Assembly: GCF_019175285.1 (NCBI RefSeq)
Contig: NC_056527.1
Coordinates: 106,058,044-106,122,043, forward strand
Direction: 5' to 3'
Origin: Sceloporus undulatus
Taxonomy: Eukaryota; Chordata; Lepidosauria; Squamata; Phrynosomatidae
Length of the DNA stretch: 64,000 bases
Made by a program: the position numbers and the translations under genes. The notes beneath the pieces are model-generated. The model ran no database searches, was not told where the DNA came from, and saw only the letters and a list, made by a program, of their open reading frames with translations. Below are positions 24,501 through 53,816 of this stretch, one piece after another. The first letter of the stretch is position 1. The number at the start of each line of letters is the position of its first letter.

Positions 24501-24600
24501 ATAGGAGGAAAAAATATTGTCCATTTTTCTTGCCTGGTAATTTAGGTGATATTCCCAATCTGTGCTCAAGTAACAACAAGTACCCCATTCTATGCTTCCA
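18510..24600. other. repeat-poor intergenic block
   Basis: About 6 kb with almost none of the repeat families that crowd the rest of the window. A TATA-like word (TGATATAAAACG, about 19738) lies about 150 bases before a donor-like CAAG|GTAAGC (about 19898), so a non-coding first exon is conceivable. CTAC/TTAC-rich DNA is at 22115-22145. No coding exon was recognised. Confidence 0.5.
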
Positions 24601-24605
24601 GCCTC

Positions 24606-24641
24606 GCACGCGCGTGCGCGCACACACACACACACATATAT
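24606..24641. repeat. alternating purine-pyrimidine tract (CG/CA/TA)
   Basis: An unbroken alternation goes from GCACGCGCGTGCGCG through CA repeats into TATATA. It is a strong Z-DNA candidate. Confidence 0.85.
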
Positions 24642-24761
24642 AGTTGTGAGTGTGTTGTTTTTAAAGTCCAACCAAATTATCTCTTGTAGGGTTTGGCGGA
24701 AAGACCTTTGAGCTAATCTGTTCCTTCGCGCATGTTCAGAAATGTACAGCTTAATTAAGTG

Positions 24762-24958
24762 CTTCCTAACTATGACTCTGGAGGCCAGGGTTTAAATCCC
24801 CGCCTGGCCATGAAACCTATCTTGGGCAAGTTACAGGCTCTAAGCCTCAGGGGAAGGCAATGGCAAACCTTCTCTGAACAAATCTTGCCAAGAAAATCCC
24901 ATGACAATTTCACTTTAGGGTCATAAATCAGAAACGACTTGAAGGCACACAACAACAA
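24762..24958 (+). repeat. tRNA-headed SINE with Bov-B-like tail, 5'-truncated
   Basis: Body and tail are well kept (TGGCCATGAAACC, GACTTGAAGGCACACAAC); the tRNA-like A box is missing. Confidence 0.85.
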
Positions 24959-24999
24959 ACTAGCCAAAGCTGGGGACTAACAAGGATTTTTGCCCAACA

Positions 25000-25345
25000 T
25001 GCCCTATACCTTCCAATATTTCACCGATGGAAAATTAGGTCACATGTGGCCAAGCAACATCAGAATGCGGTCAAGATAACAGAAGTTATTAATGAGGAAG
25101 AATAGGCAAGCTAGGAGAGGTTACAGCAGTTTGCTTTTGCTTCACTCTCCAGGGAAGGGCAGGATTCTGCCTTCTCATCTCCCTCCTGCTGAGTTCATTT
25201 AGTACAAACTACTTTTGCACTTTGAATTCATAGTTTGCAGGAAGTGAAGCGAGATGAGGACAAAGGGGGGGAAGTGGAAGGAGGAGAGAGAAAATGGAGC
25301 ATTTTAAAAGCAACTGGAAAAGTGAGATGACAGATGATTCATTGA
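25000..25345 (-). repeat. unclassified repeat X, copy 2 (reverse)
   Basis: The reversed family words are present: CACATGTGGCCAAGCAACAT, TTATTAATGAGGAAGAATAG, CAGTTTGCTTTTGC and CTTTTGCACTTTGAATTC. Confidence 0.6.
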
Positions 25346-25689
25346 GACTATCGCTGCTAAATCATGACTATTGGAAAATATGGGTCCAGGGACCAATATC
25401 ATATGTGTAACCATTAGCTACAATTGTTTCTTTCATTTCTGGAGAGGTTCTCTGGACTAGCAAGCAACTGATGGCTCATGAACTAACATTGGCCCACGGA
25501 CTACCACTTCATGTAGCAATGGCTTAATTCATTGGTTTGTAAAGTAATCAGCAGCTTCTGTACATTCATTTGCAAAATCATCAAGAGCTTACGTACCATT
25601 AAAGGTGGGTTCAGATAACCTCTTACCAAATAGTAACCACATTTTTACCTGGTATCTGTTTAAAATTCATTTATTGGGCTTTTCCACTA

Positions 25690-26050
25690 CCCAGGATGCT
25701 GAAGGTGGGAAGAGACAGGGGAGATTATCAAATGGGAGTTGGGGGTAATGCTCCCATCCTTATTGAAAGATCATGTGAAGATTATCAGACACATGGTGCT
25801 TATCCTCTGGTTATCCCGTCAATGAAGAGGAATTGTCCCGTCATTTCAGTATCAAGAGGTTATCCCGTTATTAAGAAATGGAGGTAAATGACGGGACAAT
25901 TCCTCTTCATTGATGAGATAATCATAGGATAATTGCAATATCATCTGATCATCTTCACACAATCGTGCAATAAGGACAGGTGCATCATGCTTCGCTCCTT
26001 TCCTTCTCCTGTCATTATCCCCCATCTGATAATCTCCAGGGGAAAGAAGG
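25690..26050. repeat. foldback element, about 360 bp
   Basis: GGGGAGATTATCAAATGGG (left) and CCCATCTGATAATCTCC (right) bracket matched inner arms centred near 25862 (GAGGAATTGTCCCGTCATTT and complement). No other copy was noticed in the window. Confidence 0.65.
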
Positions 26051-26349
26051 AGTAGGAACTTGTAAAGTAGTGATTCCCAACCACAGATAAGTGCTTCCCC
26101 CCACACCTTGTGTGTGTATTAGGATTTCAAGTGAGGTCTAAGTGGTTTTAAAATACACATCCAGTACTATTTTTATTTGGAAAACAGGAAAAAATTATGC
26201 TTATTGCTTTCTTAGTACACAGCTTACTGCATCATCCTATGACGCATAATTATACATCTATCATTTTTCCTTATCTCAGAGTTATACTGCAGTGTAAAGT
26301 TGATTGTAGAGTCATAAAGGATTGTAGAGTCATAAAGTTGGAAGGGATT

Positions 26350-26565
26350 GTAAATTGGGGTAATTTCCAATTTACGGTGACCCTAAAACAATCCTGTCAC
26401 AGGGTTTTCTTGGAGTGGTTTTTTAAGAGGGTTTTGCCTTTGCCATCCTGAGGCTGAGAAAGTGTGACTTGCCTAAGGTCACTCAGGAAGTTTCCATTGC
26501 TGAGTAGGGATGTGGTCTCCAAAATTGAAATCCAGTGTTCAGATTACTGCACCACACTGGCTCTC
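26350..26565 (-). repeat. tRNA-headed SINE with Bov-B-like tail, reverse, diverged
   Basis: The reverse-strand order of tail, body and head is intact. Substitutions are many and the ACAAC end is replaced. Confidence 0.7.
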
Positions 26566-26681
26566 TGGTTATGACCTATAAAGTCCTATATGGTTTAGGA
26601 CTACACTGCCTGAAGGACTGTATCTTCCCATATGAACCTGCATGTAATCTTAACATCTTTGGAGAAGGTGCTTGTGTCAGA

Positions 26682-26738
26682 TTGCATCTGCACTATTCAG
26701 AAATAATGCAGTTTGACAACACTTTAACTGCCACACCC
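26682..26738. repeat. family A palindromic MITE, single-arm remnant
   Basis: Only the left arm is present (TTGCATCTGCACTATTCAG ... TTTAACTGCCA). Confidence 0.6.
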
Positions 26739-26792
26739 TTCCTAGGTAGTGGGGTTGCCAGAGTCAAAACTGGAGGTGGTTACTGTTAATGG

Positions 26793-27062
26793 TTGTAGAG
26801 AATCATAAAATTGGAAGAGACCACAAGGGCCATCCAGTCCAACCTCCTGCCATGCAGGAACTCACAATGAAAGCATCCCCGACAGATGGCATCCAGCCTC
26901 TGTTTAAAGACCTTCAAGGAAGGAGACCCCACCACACTGTGAGGAAGTCTGTTCCAGTGTCGAACAATTCTTACTGTCAGGAAGTTCTTTCTAATGTTGA
27001 GGTGGGATCTCTGTTCCTGGAGCTTGCATCCATTGTTGCATGTTCTAGTCTCTGGAGTGTTA
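26793..27062 (-). repeat. CR1 LINE 3' fragment, reverse
   Basis: It starts with the reversed CR1 end (AGAATCATAAAATTGGAAGA) and continues with the reversed ORF2 tail (TGTTCCAGTGTCGAACAATT, GGAAGTTCTTTCTAATGTTG). Confidence 0.85.
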
Positions 27063-27976
27063 CCTGATGTGTGAACATCTGTTGAAATTCCGTCTTCTCT
27101 TCAACCATTAAAGTACAGTACCTGTACTGCTGCTGAAATTCTCCTTCCTACGCCACCATTATACACACAAGAGCTGTCTCCAGTTTTCAGTTTGGCAACT
27201 CTACTAAGGAGACTAGGCTGGTTCCCTGCTTGTAGCCCTGTCATTGTAGCCCTTCCTATTCCAGCACACATTTGGGAACTGATTAATTGACTTAATAGGT
27301 TTTCTGTTTTAAGGTTCTGCTGTTTTTAATCAACACTTTTAAATTAGAGTTTTGTGTGGTTTTGATTCTACAGAGGGTTTAATATTCTTTGTATGCTTAA
27401 CAGTTTTAACAGTTTGTATGCTTTTATCTATGTGCGATTTTACTTGTCTTTCTTTTTATTCTATAAGCCATCTTGCACCTCACTCTTAGGGAAATGATGA
27501 AACATAAAGAAAGTGATTGATTGATCGATTGATTTTAGACAGAATTCATTTCAAATAAAATTATTAGAGAAGACATAAGGTGTGATATGTTAATGTTGAT
27601 CAAAACAGAACACAGGTGGGGGTTTTTTTTAAAGAAAAATATGGAGAAACATGGGTGTAGGGTATGTTTAAGGAGACAGGAGGTATATGATATAAGCAAA
27701 ATAAAAAATTAAGTAACATTTTCTTTTAATTCTGCTTGCTGTGTCCTCCACTGCTAGGCAACAAGGACAAGATATGAACTAACATGTGTGCAATGCAGAG
27801 TGGACCAGTGTGCGCATACACACACAAAAATATGTGCAATTATCAAAGGTGCATATGCTACAAATTTTATATAAGCTTTGAGTATTTTATAATCAACCGA
27901 AACTTAAGCTTTTCTTCCCATTAAATCAGTTTATTATGACTTCAGATTCATATGGGCCTGCTATGGTGGTGTCTAG

Positions 27977-28239
27977 GGCTCCATCCACACTACAGAATTA
28001 ATCCAGTTTGACCCCACTTTAACTGCCATGGCTCAATGCTATGGAAATCTGAGATTTGTAGTTTGTTGTGTCACCAGAGCTCTCTGACAGAGAAGACTAA
28101 ATGTCTCACCAAACTACAGTTCCCAGACTCCCACGGCATTGAGCCATGGCAAGTAGGTTAAAGGAGTTAAAGGATTAAGGAGTTTAATGGCAGTTAATGT
28201 GGTGTCAAACTGGATTATTTCTGCATTGTGGATGCAGCC
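27977..28239. repeat. family A palindromic MITE with internal expansion
   Basis: The ends are GGCTCCATCCACACT and GTGGATGCAGCC. The right arm carries a local duplication (GGAGTTAAAGGATTAAGGAG) that lengthens it. Flanks share CTAGG, a possible short duplication. Confidence 0.75.
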
Positions 28240-28512
28240 TAGGAAAGAACACACTGGTGCATGCTCAGAGACCCTTATATCAAGTCACCCAGCTTGTGGA
28301 AAAAAATAAATGCCCTTCTCTCAAGTTTGCCACACCAAAGAATGATGGCTCAGTTATACATTTAGTACATATGAGAGCTAGAAAAATAGAATTATGTTCT
28401 CTTGCAAACTGACTTCAAAAGATGCAGCAGTAATCTATATGGTTGTCCTGCAAATTCTGTAATGGAGATATCTCTTTTTGGTATCAGTTTGTCAAACCTG
28501 GTATTCTAATAC

Positions 28513-28720
28513 AGTCAGCCCTCCATATCCATGGATTTCTTATACACAGCTTGAATGAATACATACATACATACAAAAGCAAACCTTGATTTTGCCATTT
28601 TATATAGGGGCCACAATTTTATTACACTACTGTATTTAATAGGATTTGAGCATCCACAGGTGTTGGTATCCAATGAGGGTCCAGGAACCAAACCCCAGCA
28701 GATACCAAGGGCCCACTGTA
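28513..28720. repeat. Tc1/mariner (Tigger-like) non-autonomous element
   Basis: The ends CAGTCAGCCCTCCATATCC and GGGCCCACTG are flanked by TA on both sides. Interior words CATCCACAGGTGTTGGTAT and AACCAAACCCCAGCAGATAC recur at 44248 and 10860. A CATA repeat has grown inside (about 28560). Confidence 0.7.
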
Positions 28721-28837
28721 TTAAAGCCTGGTATTCAAATGCTGAAATTTGTTTTCAGTGCTGAGCCACTGCTCAAGCTAATCTACATATATCCCTATAG
28801 AAAAGAGCAAAGGGAAAGAGGTTAATTTTTTTCTATG

Positions 28838-29235
28838 GGCCAATGGAGTATAGTGGTTTAAGTGTTGGACTAGGTCTTTAGGATATCAGGGTTCAACTCC
28901 CTGCTCTGCCATAGTAACCCACTGAGTGACCTTGGGTCAAGATTAACTAAGATTAACCAAGTTTAATTGAATCTTAGTTTCATTTATATTCAAACCTATA
29001 AATGATGATTAACTGAAGAGCCAGTGTGGTGTAGTGATTTGAACGTTGGACTAGGAGTCTGGGAGACCAGAGTTCAAATCCCTGTTCAGCAATAAAAACA
29101 CATTGAGTGACCTTGGGCAAGGCAAACTCAGCTTCTGAGAAAAGCAATAACAATAGCAAACTTTCTCTGAATTAATCTTGCCAAGAAAACCCTATGATAG
29201 GGTTTTTGACAAGTTGCCATCAGCACATAACAACA
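28838..29235 (+). repeat. two SINE copies in tandem orientation, first truncated
   Basis: 28838-28940 is the head and early body of one tRNA-headed SINE. It breaks off into an AT-rich stretch with repeated TTAACTAAG/TTAACCAAG words. A second, complete copy starts at about 29016 (GAGCCAGTGTGGTGTAGTG) and ends at GCACATAACAACAACAG near 29234. Confidence 0.8.
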
Positions 29236-30039
29236 ACAGAAACCACTTTCTGGACTGAGTCAGTGAAATGGTAGAGGTGGATATCACAGAATGGTCCTAA
29301 GCTAAAAAGAGAAGAAGAAAAAAGAATTAAAGGCAATCCTGTACATAGAAATGCAAAAACATAAGGAGGAAGGTTGTGACAACTCCCTTCTCTTTGGCAT
29401 CTATGAGTAGGGTTGCTGTATGCTCCTTTTAAAACTTTTTTGGTATACAGATACATACATTCAGTTATGTCAGTTCCCTCTTGTCACCAGTTGTCTCTGC
29501 GACAACTTTCTAGTCCTGACAATAGGGGACTATGGGGGCATTTCCCCTTAGCACAAAATTCTAGGTGAAATACAAGAAAGTCTCAAATGGATGGTTCTGG
29601 GGATGACTGGAAATCTGTTTTCAACTCACTTGAATCTCACTTTAAAGTCTTGTGGGGTAGAAAGGAGGTGAGAAGTCTGAGAACTTCTGAGAAGGCAGCT
29701 GGTCTGTGGTGCTGAAGGAATGTGGGAGGCATTGTGTGCCTGTGAAGTAAGATCATAGGACTAGGAACTTCTGTTTGATTAATTTTACACACCAGCTCAC
29801 CAAACATTATACCAAATAATTTTACACTGAGGGTTTTTTTGGGGGGGGGGGGGTGATACGCCTTCAATCTGTTAAAGAATGCTGGTAAAAATTAAAATAA
29901 AATAATATTTGTTGTTGGTGGATGCCAAGATTTGCTCAGGAGGGTTTCCATGGCTGAAGTAAGTCTAAGAAATGTCAGTTTGCCAACTTCCTCTCTCTCC
30001 TAAAACAGTTACAGCTGTAGATCCAAATAGTCATGAGAG

Positions 30040-30247
30040 CTACATATACCCTGAATTAATGCAGTTTGACACCACTTTAATTGACATGACCTGATTGATT
30101 CTGGGATTTGTAGTTTTGTGTGATATTTAGCCTTCCCTGTCTGAGAGTTCTGGTGCCACATTAAATTACAAACCCCAGGATTCTATAGCCCTGAGCCATG
30201 ACAGTTAATGCAGTGTCAAACTGCATTACTTCTGTAGTGCAGCAACA
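30040..30247. repeat. family A palindromic MITE
   Basis: Arms AATGCAGTTTGACACCACTT and its complement near 30205-30230 flank the typical centre (TTTAGCCTTCCCTGTCTGAG). Confidence 0.7.
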
Positions 30248-30349
30248 GCCATGGTGGTATCCCAAGTATATGATTTCCAGATACCTGACCACCTGAAAAA
30301 CCACCTTTTTCCCCAAATAACATTGCCTGCCAATGAGATCTGCCTCATC

Positions 30350-30579
30350 CAGGGTGAGCAGATGTCCTAACCACAAAGGAGGGCAAGGCACCATAAAATG
30401 TGGAACATTAAAGAAAAATGTAGGGCATTACACAATGAAAGCTAAAAGCACTAGTGTACATATGTATAAAGTCATGCTCCTTAGTCATGTTCAAAGTGGA
30501 GATCATTTTGGAATCTATCCTAGACAGAAAATTGAAATGGAGGGCATGTCCTGGAAAAGGAGGACATCTGGTCATCTTG
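30350..30579. repeat. non-autonomous hAT element, 230 bp
   Basis: Terminal repeats CAGGGTGAGCAGATGTCC and GGACATCTGGTCATCTTG are flanked by GCCTCATC (30342-30349) and GCCTCAAC (30580-30587), a 7/8 match for an 8-base hAT duplication. Confidence 0.8.
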
Positions 30580-31079
30580 GCCTCAACCCACTCCCTTTTC
30601 AGAATATTCCTTCTGCCTTTCAGTGTACATAAGATGGTTTCCAGAAACTACTTTTTCAGAGGTAGTGCCAAAGCCATGGAACTCTCTCTCAGTCCCAAAA
30701 CTTGCACAGCTGTTATTAATTTTATAAAGTTTGTTAATTCTGTTATTCATTTTACGTACCAGTCAATGTTTCCCCTGCCTTCCCATGCCTTTAGTGGCTC
30801 TGAATGATATCTGAGATCCCTGATGTTTTCATTGGATTTTCTTTTACTGGCTGGTTCTGCTATCTATTCCAGCTTGTTTGGTTCTTGCTATTTTTAATTG
30901 TTTTGATTTTATTATCTCATTACTGAGAATGCTAGCAATCAGCTGCATTGGAAATCTTACATGTAAATATACCAGTGTTTCATTTAAAGACCTGAATGTC
31001 CTGAAGTCAACTCGGGACATCAGGGAATGCTTACCTTATACATCTTTTTCTTAATCAATTCTTTTTTTTCCCCCTCTGT

Positions 31080-32277
31080 CTCTCTTCATTTTCCTCTTTT
31101 AACCCTAGAAATCATGCAGCCACACAACTAATTGGGTCCTTGGCAACTTGAGAGAGAGAATTCAAGTGATTTCCTTAAGCCAATCTATGCCTCAAATTGA
31201 AGAGCAGCAGCTGAAACTCAAGTTTTCTCAAGCGAAGAGGGATTTGAAAAAAGAGAAACAGAGGACAGGAAAGCAAGAAAAGGGAAAGAAACCACAAAAC
31301 TGGATGTGAAGAGACTGAGAACATCCACAAACATTCCTGAAAACTCCTTGAAGCTGGGTAGCTGAAGAGGAAACAGCTTTTAGAGGAGACAACAAAGCAT
31401 CTTTGAATGTTCTAATCTTACCATAGGACCTCTGCAGGTTCCTCATCATCCATTCAGAAGATCACACAAGCAGTTTAGAGATCCTCTAGCTTTCCCCACC
31501 AGCTTCCTTATAGCTATCTATACATCATTCAGTAGCTCTCTGCAAAGGTTCCTGCAAGTTTTCAGAAAATCTCCAGTCAGTATCTAGATATTTCATAGCC
31601 ACCTTCTGCTGCCCCATCAGTAGGCATCTAGATGCCCTACTGTAGTAGAAGCCTTTCAGAGGATTGTCCATTAGCTCATCAGGATTTTCATATCAGTGGT
31701 CTAGAAGCTCTCTAGATCCCCAACTATTCTTACCATTCCACAGCCTGCTGGTTGTCCACTCCATCATTTTCCAGTTGTGTGCTCCACCATATTTTTCTGG
31801 ATAGCTATCTGAAAGTTCTTTATAAGTATTCTTTCTTAAAGTTCTCAACAGTTCTCCAAAAAATTCTCAAGGCGGTTTCTGCCACTTCTTTGGAATTTTT
31901 TTTTAAAAGAAAGAAAAAGGAAAGAAAGAGAAAAGAAAAATCCATCTGACGTCATTCCTGATGCATATCTGAAGAGGGGCTCCCAGGAGAACTAAATATT
32001 TCAGAAGCAGCCCCGAAGAACCTCTGCCAGCGTTTCTCACAGCATTCCCAAGGTCTTTGGAAGAACTTTTAAGACAATCTTCTTCTCCTGTCCTCTGCCA
32101 AGACTCCTTCTACACACTGAACTAGGTCAAGGCACTCCCCTGCTGCCATTTTTTAAAAGCCATTGGTATTCCAGATCCTGCCTAAGAGGAAGCCAGCTGT
32201 AGTCAGCAAGGCCTCCCTCCTTACCACTGTTGCTACTGCTTGCATCTATCAGTGCTATTTTGTTTCTCACCGCCAAG
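31080..32277 (+). other. CACNG8: probable CACNG8 5' leader / proximal promoter region
   Basis: About 1.2 kb before the CACNG8 start holds no repeat family that I recognised elsewhere in the window. It is moderately GC-poor and full of short TTCTC/CAG-type words that read like a decayed minisatellite around 31440-31880. I see no clear TATA box or CpG island, so the transcription start is not fixed. The in-frame TAG at 32200-32202 limits any N-terminal extension from this exon. The leader assignment is inferred from position only. Confidence 0.4.
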
Positions 32278-50415
<18,138 letters not shown>

Positions 50416-52249
50416 GGAAGGAGTTAAGAGAGGAGAGGGCATAGGATGGGTAAGAGGTGAAGTGAAGACACTGCTCAAAGGATGTTGGGAGTGTCAGAAT
50501 GTTGTGAAGCGAGAAAACAATCCATTCTTACTGTTCCTTCCTTTTTCTTGTTTGTTCGTTCCTTGCTTCCTTTCTCTCTTTCCTTTCAGTCTCTGTCTCT
50601 CTTGCCTTCTCTCTCTCCCTCCTTGAACTTATGTCACCTTTTTAACCCACCAATAGGACCTGAGATCACATCTTACATCTTGTGGAAGAGAGGAGCAGGA
50701 GTACTTTCACCAAGGGGCTTTCATGGGTGGGGGGGGGGGGGGGGGGGGAGGAATAAAAGAGGCAGACATCAACCATTTCTACTACCCAGTTTATGAGAAA
50801 TGACTCAGACATCACTGTCCTTGCAAGCAGGAACTATGAGGACAACTGGGATAGATGTTTTTTGGCAATGGGCTACAGACGAAGGGATGCCATGGTTGCA
50901 GCTCTGTGGCTCTTGGGAAAGAAGTGCCGTTCCTCTTGCTCATTTGGTTGAGTTCTCTAGACAGCCACAATTCCTGGATCTCGAAACAGAGGAGCAGGGC
51001 TTGGAAGTGCTGTGGGTATGGATTGAAAGCCCAGACTCCTCCATTCACAAGCCTCCTACAAAATGGCTTCCACAGTGTACTGTGCCAAAATCTGGGTCTG
51101 CAGTGTGGATCAAGAGGGTGTTTTGTTCCTTGCAGGGTCTAAAGGAACCCTCTTTTCTCCTCCACTGCAGCTTAATTAAGGGCTGACAAAATTTTGTGCC
51201 AAAACACAGTGCCATGGGGTGGGTTGGGGGGGGGGGGGTGAAGGTATTGGAAAATCGAAAAGGACTGACTGCCCCCTAGTGCTTGCCAGATGTATTTCTA
51301 ATCCACTAGGCTTTAAGGAATCTCCTTTCTTCTAATCTTTTCTGCTTTCGGCCCATTTCTTAAGTTATGATTGAGCCATAGCTCTTCCTCAGATGAAGCT
51401 GTCCCTGGGGAGGAGGGAATCCCTTCTCTTTATACAGGTATCCCTTACCCATCCTTTTTTTTTTTTTTTTTTTTTGGATCTAATTTGTTTGCCTTATCCA
51501 TCCGGTAGATAGAGTTTTAATAGATTCCTCACCCTTGCCATCTTCTTTTCAACGTCTGGAAGAAGAGCTTTAAAACGAATCAAGAGGTAACAGAGATGGA
51601 TAACAGCGCTGCTCATCCCTACCTGCCCCCTGAATCAGCTTCCTAGGGAGAATTTTTACATGTATTATAGATATATAAATATATAAGTAAATAAATAAAT
51701 ATATAGACAGACACACAGACACAAATAGACATATATGCGGAAACTAACAAAACGATTGTGATATTTGTTAGGACTTGGTTAATAATTTTTTTGGTCAACA
51801 GTGGAATTACTGTCTTCCTACTGGAACTTGTTCCATTTGGAAGCCATTTTACAAAACAGGATATTTCTGTTCCTGAAGTGTTCTCCCCTTGAACCAACCG
51901 TGCTCTGCTTTTCTTACCACGCGAATGCAGACATAGATCTGCAGATCCTCACTGCCAATCCAGGTGGATTCCCTTTATTATCTGTGTGGACCAGGGATCT
52001 CATGTGGACCAATGCAGAATTTCTATACATATGCCCCCTGCCCGTTAAAAACAGTTTCTCCTGGTTTATTTCCTACGTTATTTCTTGCTAGTCCCTGTAT
52101 CTTGGCTGTGGAACAAGATGAGATGTGGAGCCACACTCCACTCCAGGATTATTGGGGACTGTCTTATGTGCATTGTCTGGCAATGTCTTACCAAATCAGT
52201 TCTATTTTTTTAATTCCATAGTGATCCTAATTTGAACTCAGGGTGGGTT

Positions 52250-52277
52250 AACACACACACACACACACACACACACA
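52250..52277. repeat. CA microsatellite
   Basis: About 14 CA units in the probable CACNG8 3' UTR. Confidence 0.95.
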
Positions 52278-52559
52278 TTAAAATGGCGGAATGATCAAAC
52301 TTATTCATGAGGAATGGGGACAGAAAAGGAGATAAAAGCAGAATTCAGAGTTGAATGTAAAAAATGAAGATAAGTCATCCAAATCAGTTGCATTATGATG
52401 ATAAAACTCTGGAACGGTAGTCAAAGGCCGCCTTCAGTAGAAATAGTAGAATAGGCTACCAAGCACAGCAGGGCTGGTTTGCCATATTTTGAAGGAAAGG
52501 AAGTAATCAAATGCATGTTGCCATCTAAAAATATATTCCAACTGTCTTGATTTGGCAGA

Positions 52560-52872
52560 GGCAGTACCAATTAATTGTCTGCCATCCCACTTTTTCAGCA
52601 GCTTTTAAAATGCCCCCGGTTTCTCTCTTTAATTTCCACATTCCCCCATAGGAGTAAATTGTGTTCAAAGTGTAAGAATAGTGTGGGCTCAATAGAATCA
52701 GTGGGGGAGTAGATGGAGGGGTGGAATCTTGCCCATCCCAGGAGGCTCAGGCAAAAGCAAACTGCTGCAGTCTGTCCTAGCTTGTGTGTTCTTCCTCATT
52801 AATAACTTTTGCCCATCTTGGCCACTCTCTGATGTTGCTTGGCCACAAGTGTGCCAGTTTTCATCTGTATGA
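52560..52872 (+). repeat. unclassified repeat X, copy 3
   Basis: AATTAATTGTCTGCCATCCC, CAAAAGCAAACTGCTGCAG, TTGTGTGTTCTTCCTCATTA and GATGTTGCTTGGCCACAAG are present, in family order. Confidence 0.65.
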
Positions 52873-53511
52873 GTGGAGAACAAGACAGCATAAGACCATT
52901 ACACCCGTTGTACAAAATTACCTAACTGGATCACCGATCAGCACTCCACTTCTTCTTCCATGAAGGAGAAAAAAACTTTGGAAAAGAATGTTTTCCATTC
53001 TGCAAAAACGTATTCAGATAAACTGAGGGGAGTGGGGATGTACAACCAAACAAAATGGACTTAGGCTTTTGCAACCTTTGTAGAGAATACGTACTACCGT
53101 ATTAGATGCTTTAGGATTTAATGGTGATTGACATAATTCTGGTCACAGAATTTGGGTTTGGAATTCTTTGGTTTTAGAATTAACAACAATCCTACACTTC
53201 TCTACTAAGAAGTAAGAACCCCTGTATTCATTCGGGCTTACTCTCTAGAGATTGCAGCTCTTGTGACAATTTATGGCAGAATTCCAGACCTCTTGAATGC
53301 AACAGGATTTGAGTTAGCCCATATGGCAGTGGAGAATATTTCAGATGTTGAAACAGTTATGCATTTGGGTCCTGAAAATACTGCTTGCCAAGATGTTAAT
53401 TAGAGACAAGTTATCTTGTTTCAGTAGCTAATTGTATGGGAAGCCATGTCTGAAAAACAGTTAGAAACTGTGATTGTCTACTGTTTCCTCTAGCCTTCCA
53501 AAAAATAGTGG

Positions 53512-53816
53512 CCAGAATCCTGTACTGGAGTTATGTCTGCATAAGTGAACTTACGTATGTGGAGATTAGTATTGGATGGTTTTGTAATGCCCATATCCAG
53601 TGGCAGCGAAGTGTGCATCAAACACCAGTGTGCATAGGGCACTCTTGCTGGTGTGCAACGAAGCCAATGTGCATCGAACACCAGTGTGCATAAGGCACTT
53701 TCGATGGCATCCCAATATGCATTTTCACAATTCACTAACAGGGTTTCTTAGCACCCTGGCTGCGTAACTAAGTGTACATACAGGTATGCAACGTAGACGT
53801 CGATACAGGATTCTGG
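53512..53816. repeat. inverted-repeat element with internal tandem duplication
   Basis: The ends are CCAGAATCCTGTACTGGAG and CGATACAGGATTCTGG. Inside, a 30-base block (GTGCATCAAACACCAGTGTG ...) occurs twice, at about 53610 and 53670. A relative is seen at about 5565-5840. Confidence 0.6.

Noticed and set aside
32230-32277. Upstream extension of CACNG8 from TTG at 32230
   Set aside because: TTG is an unlikely start in vertebrates and the hydrophobic residues before ESLKRW have no counterpart in the family.
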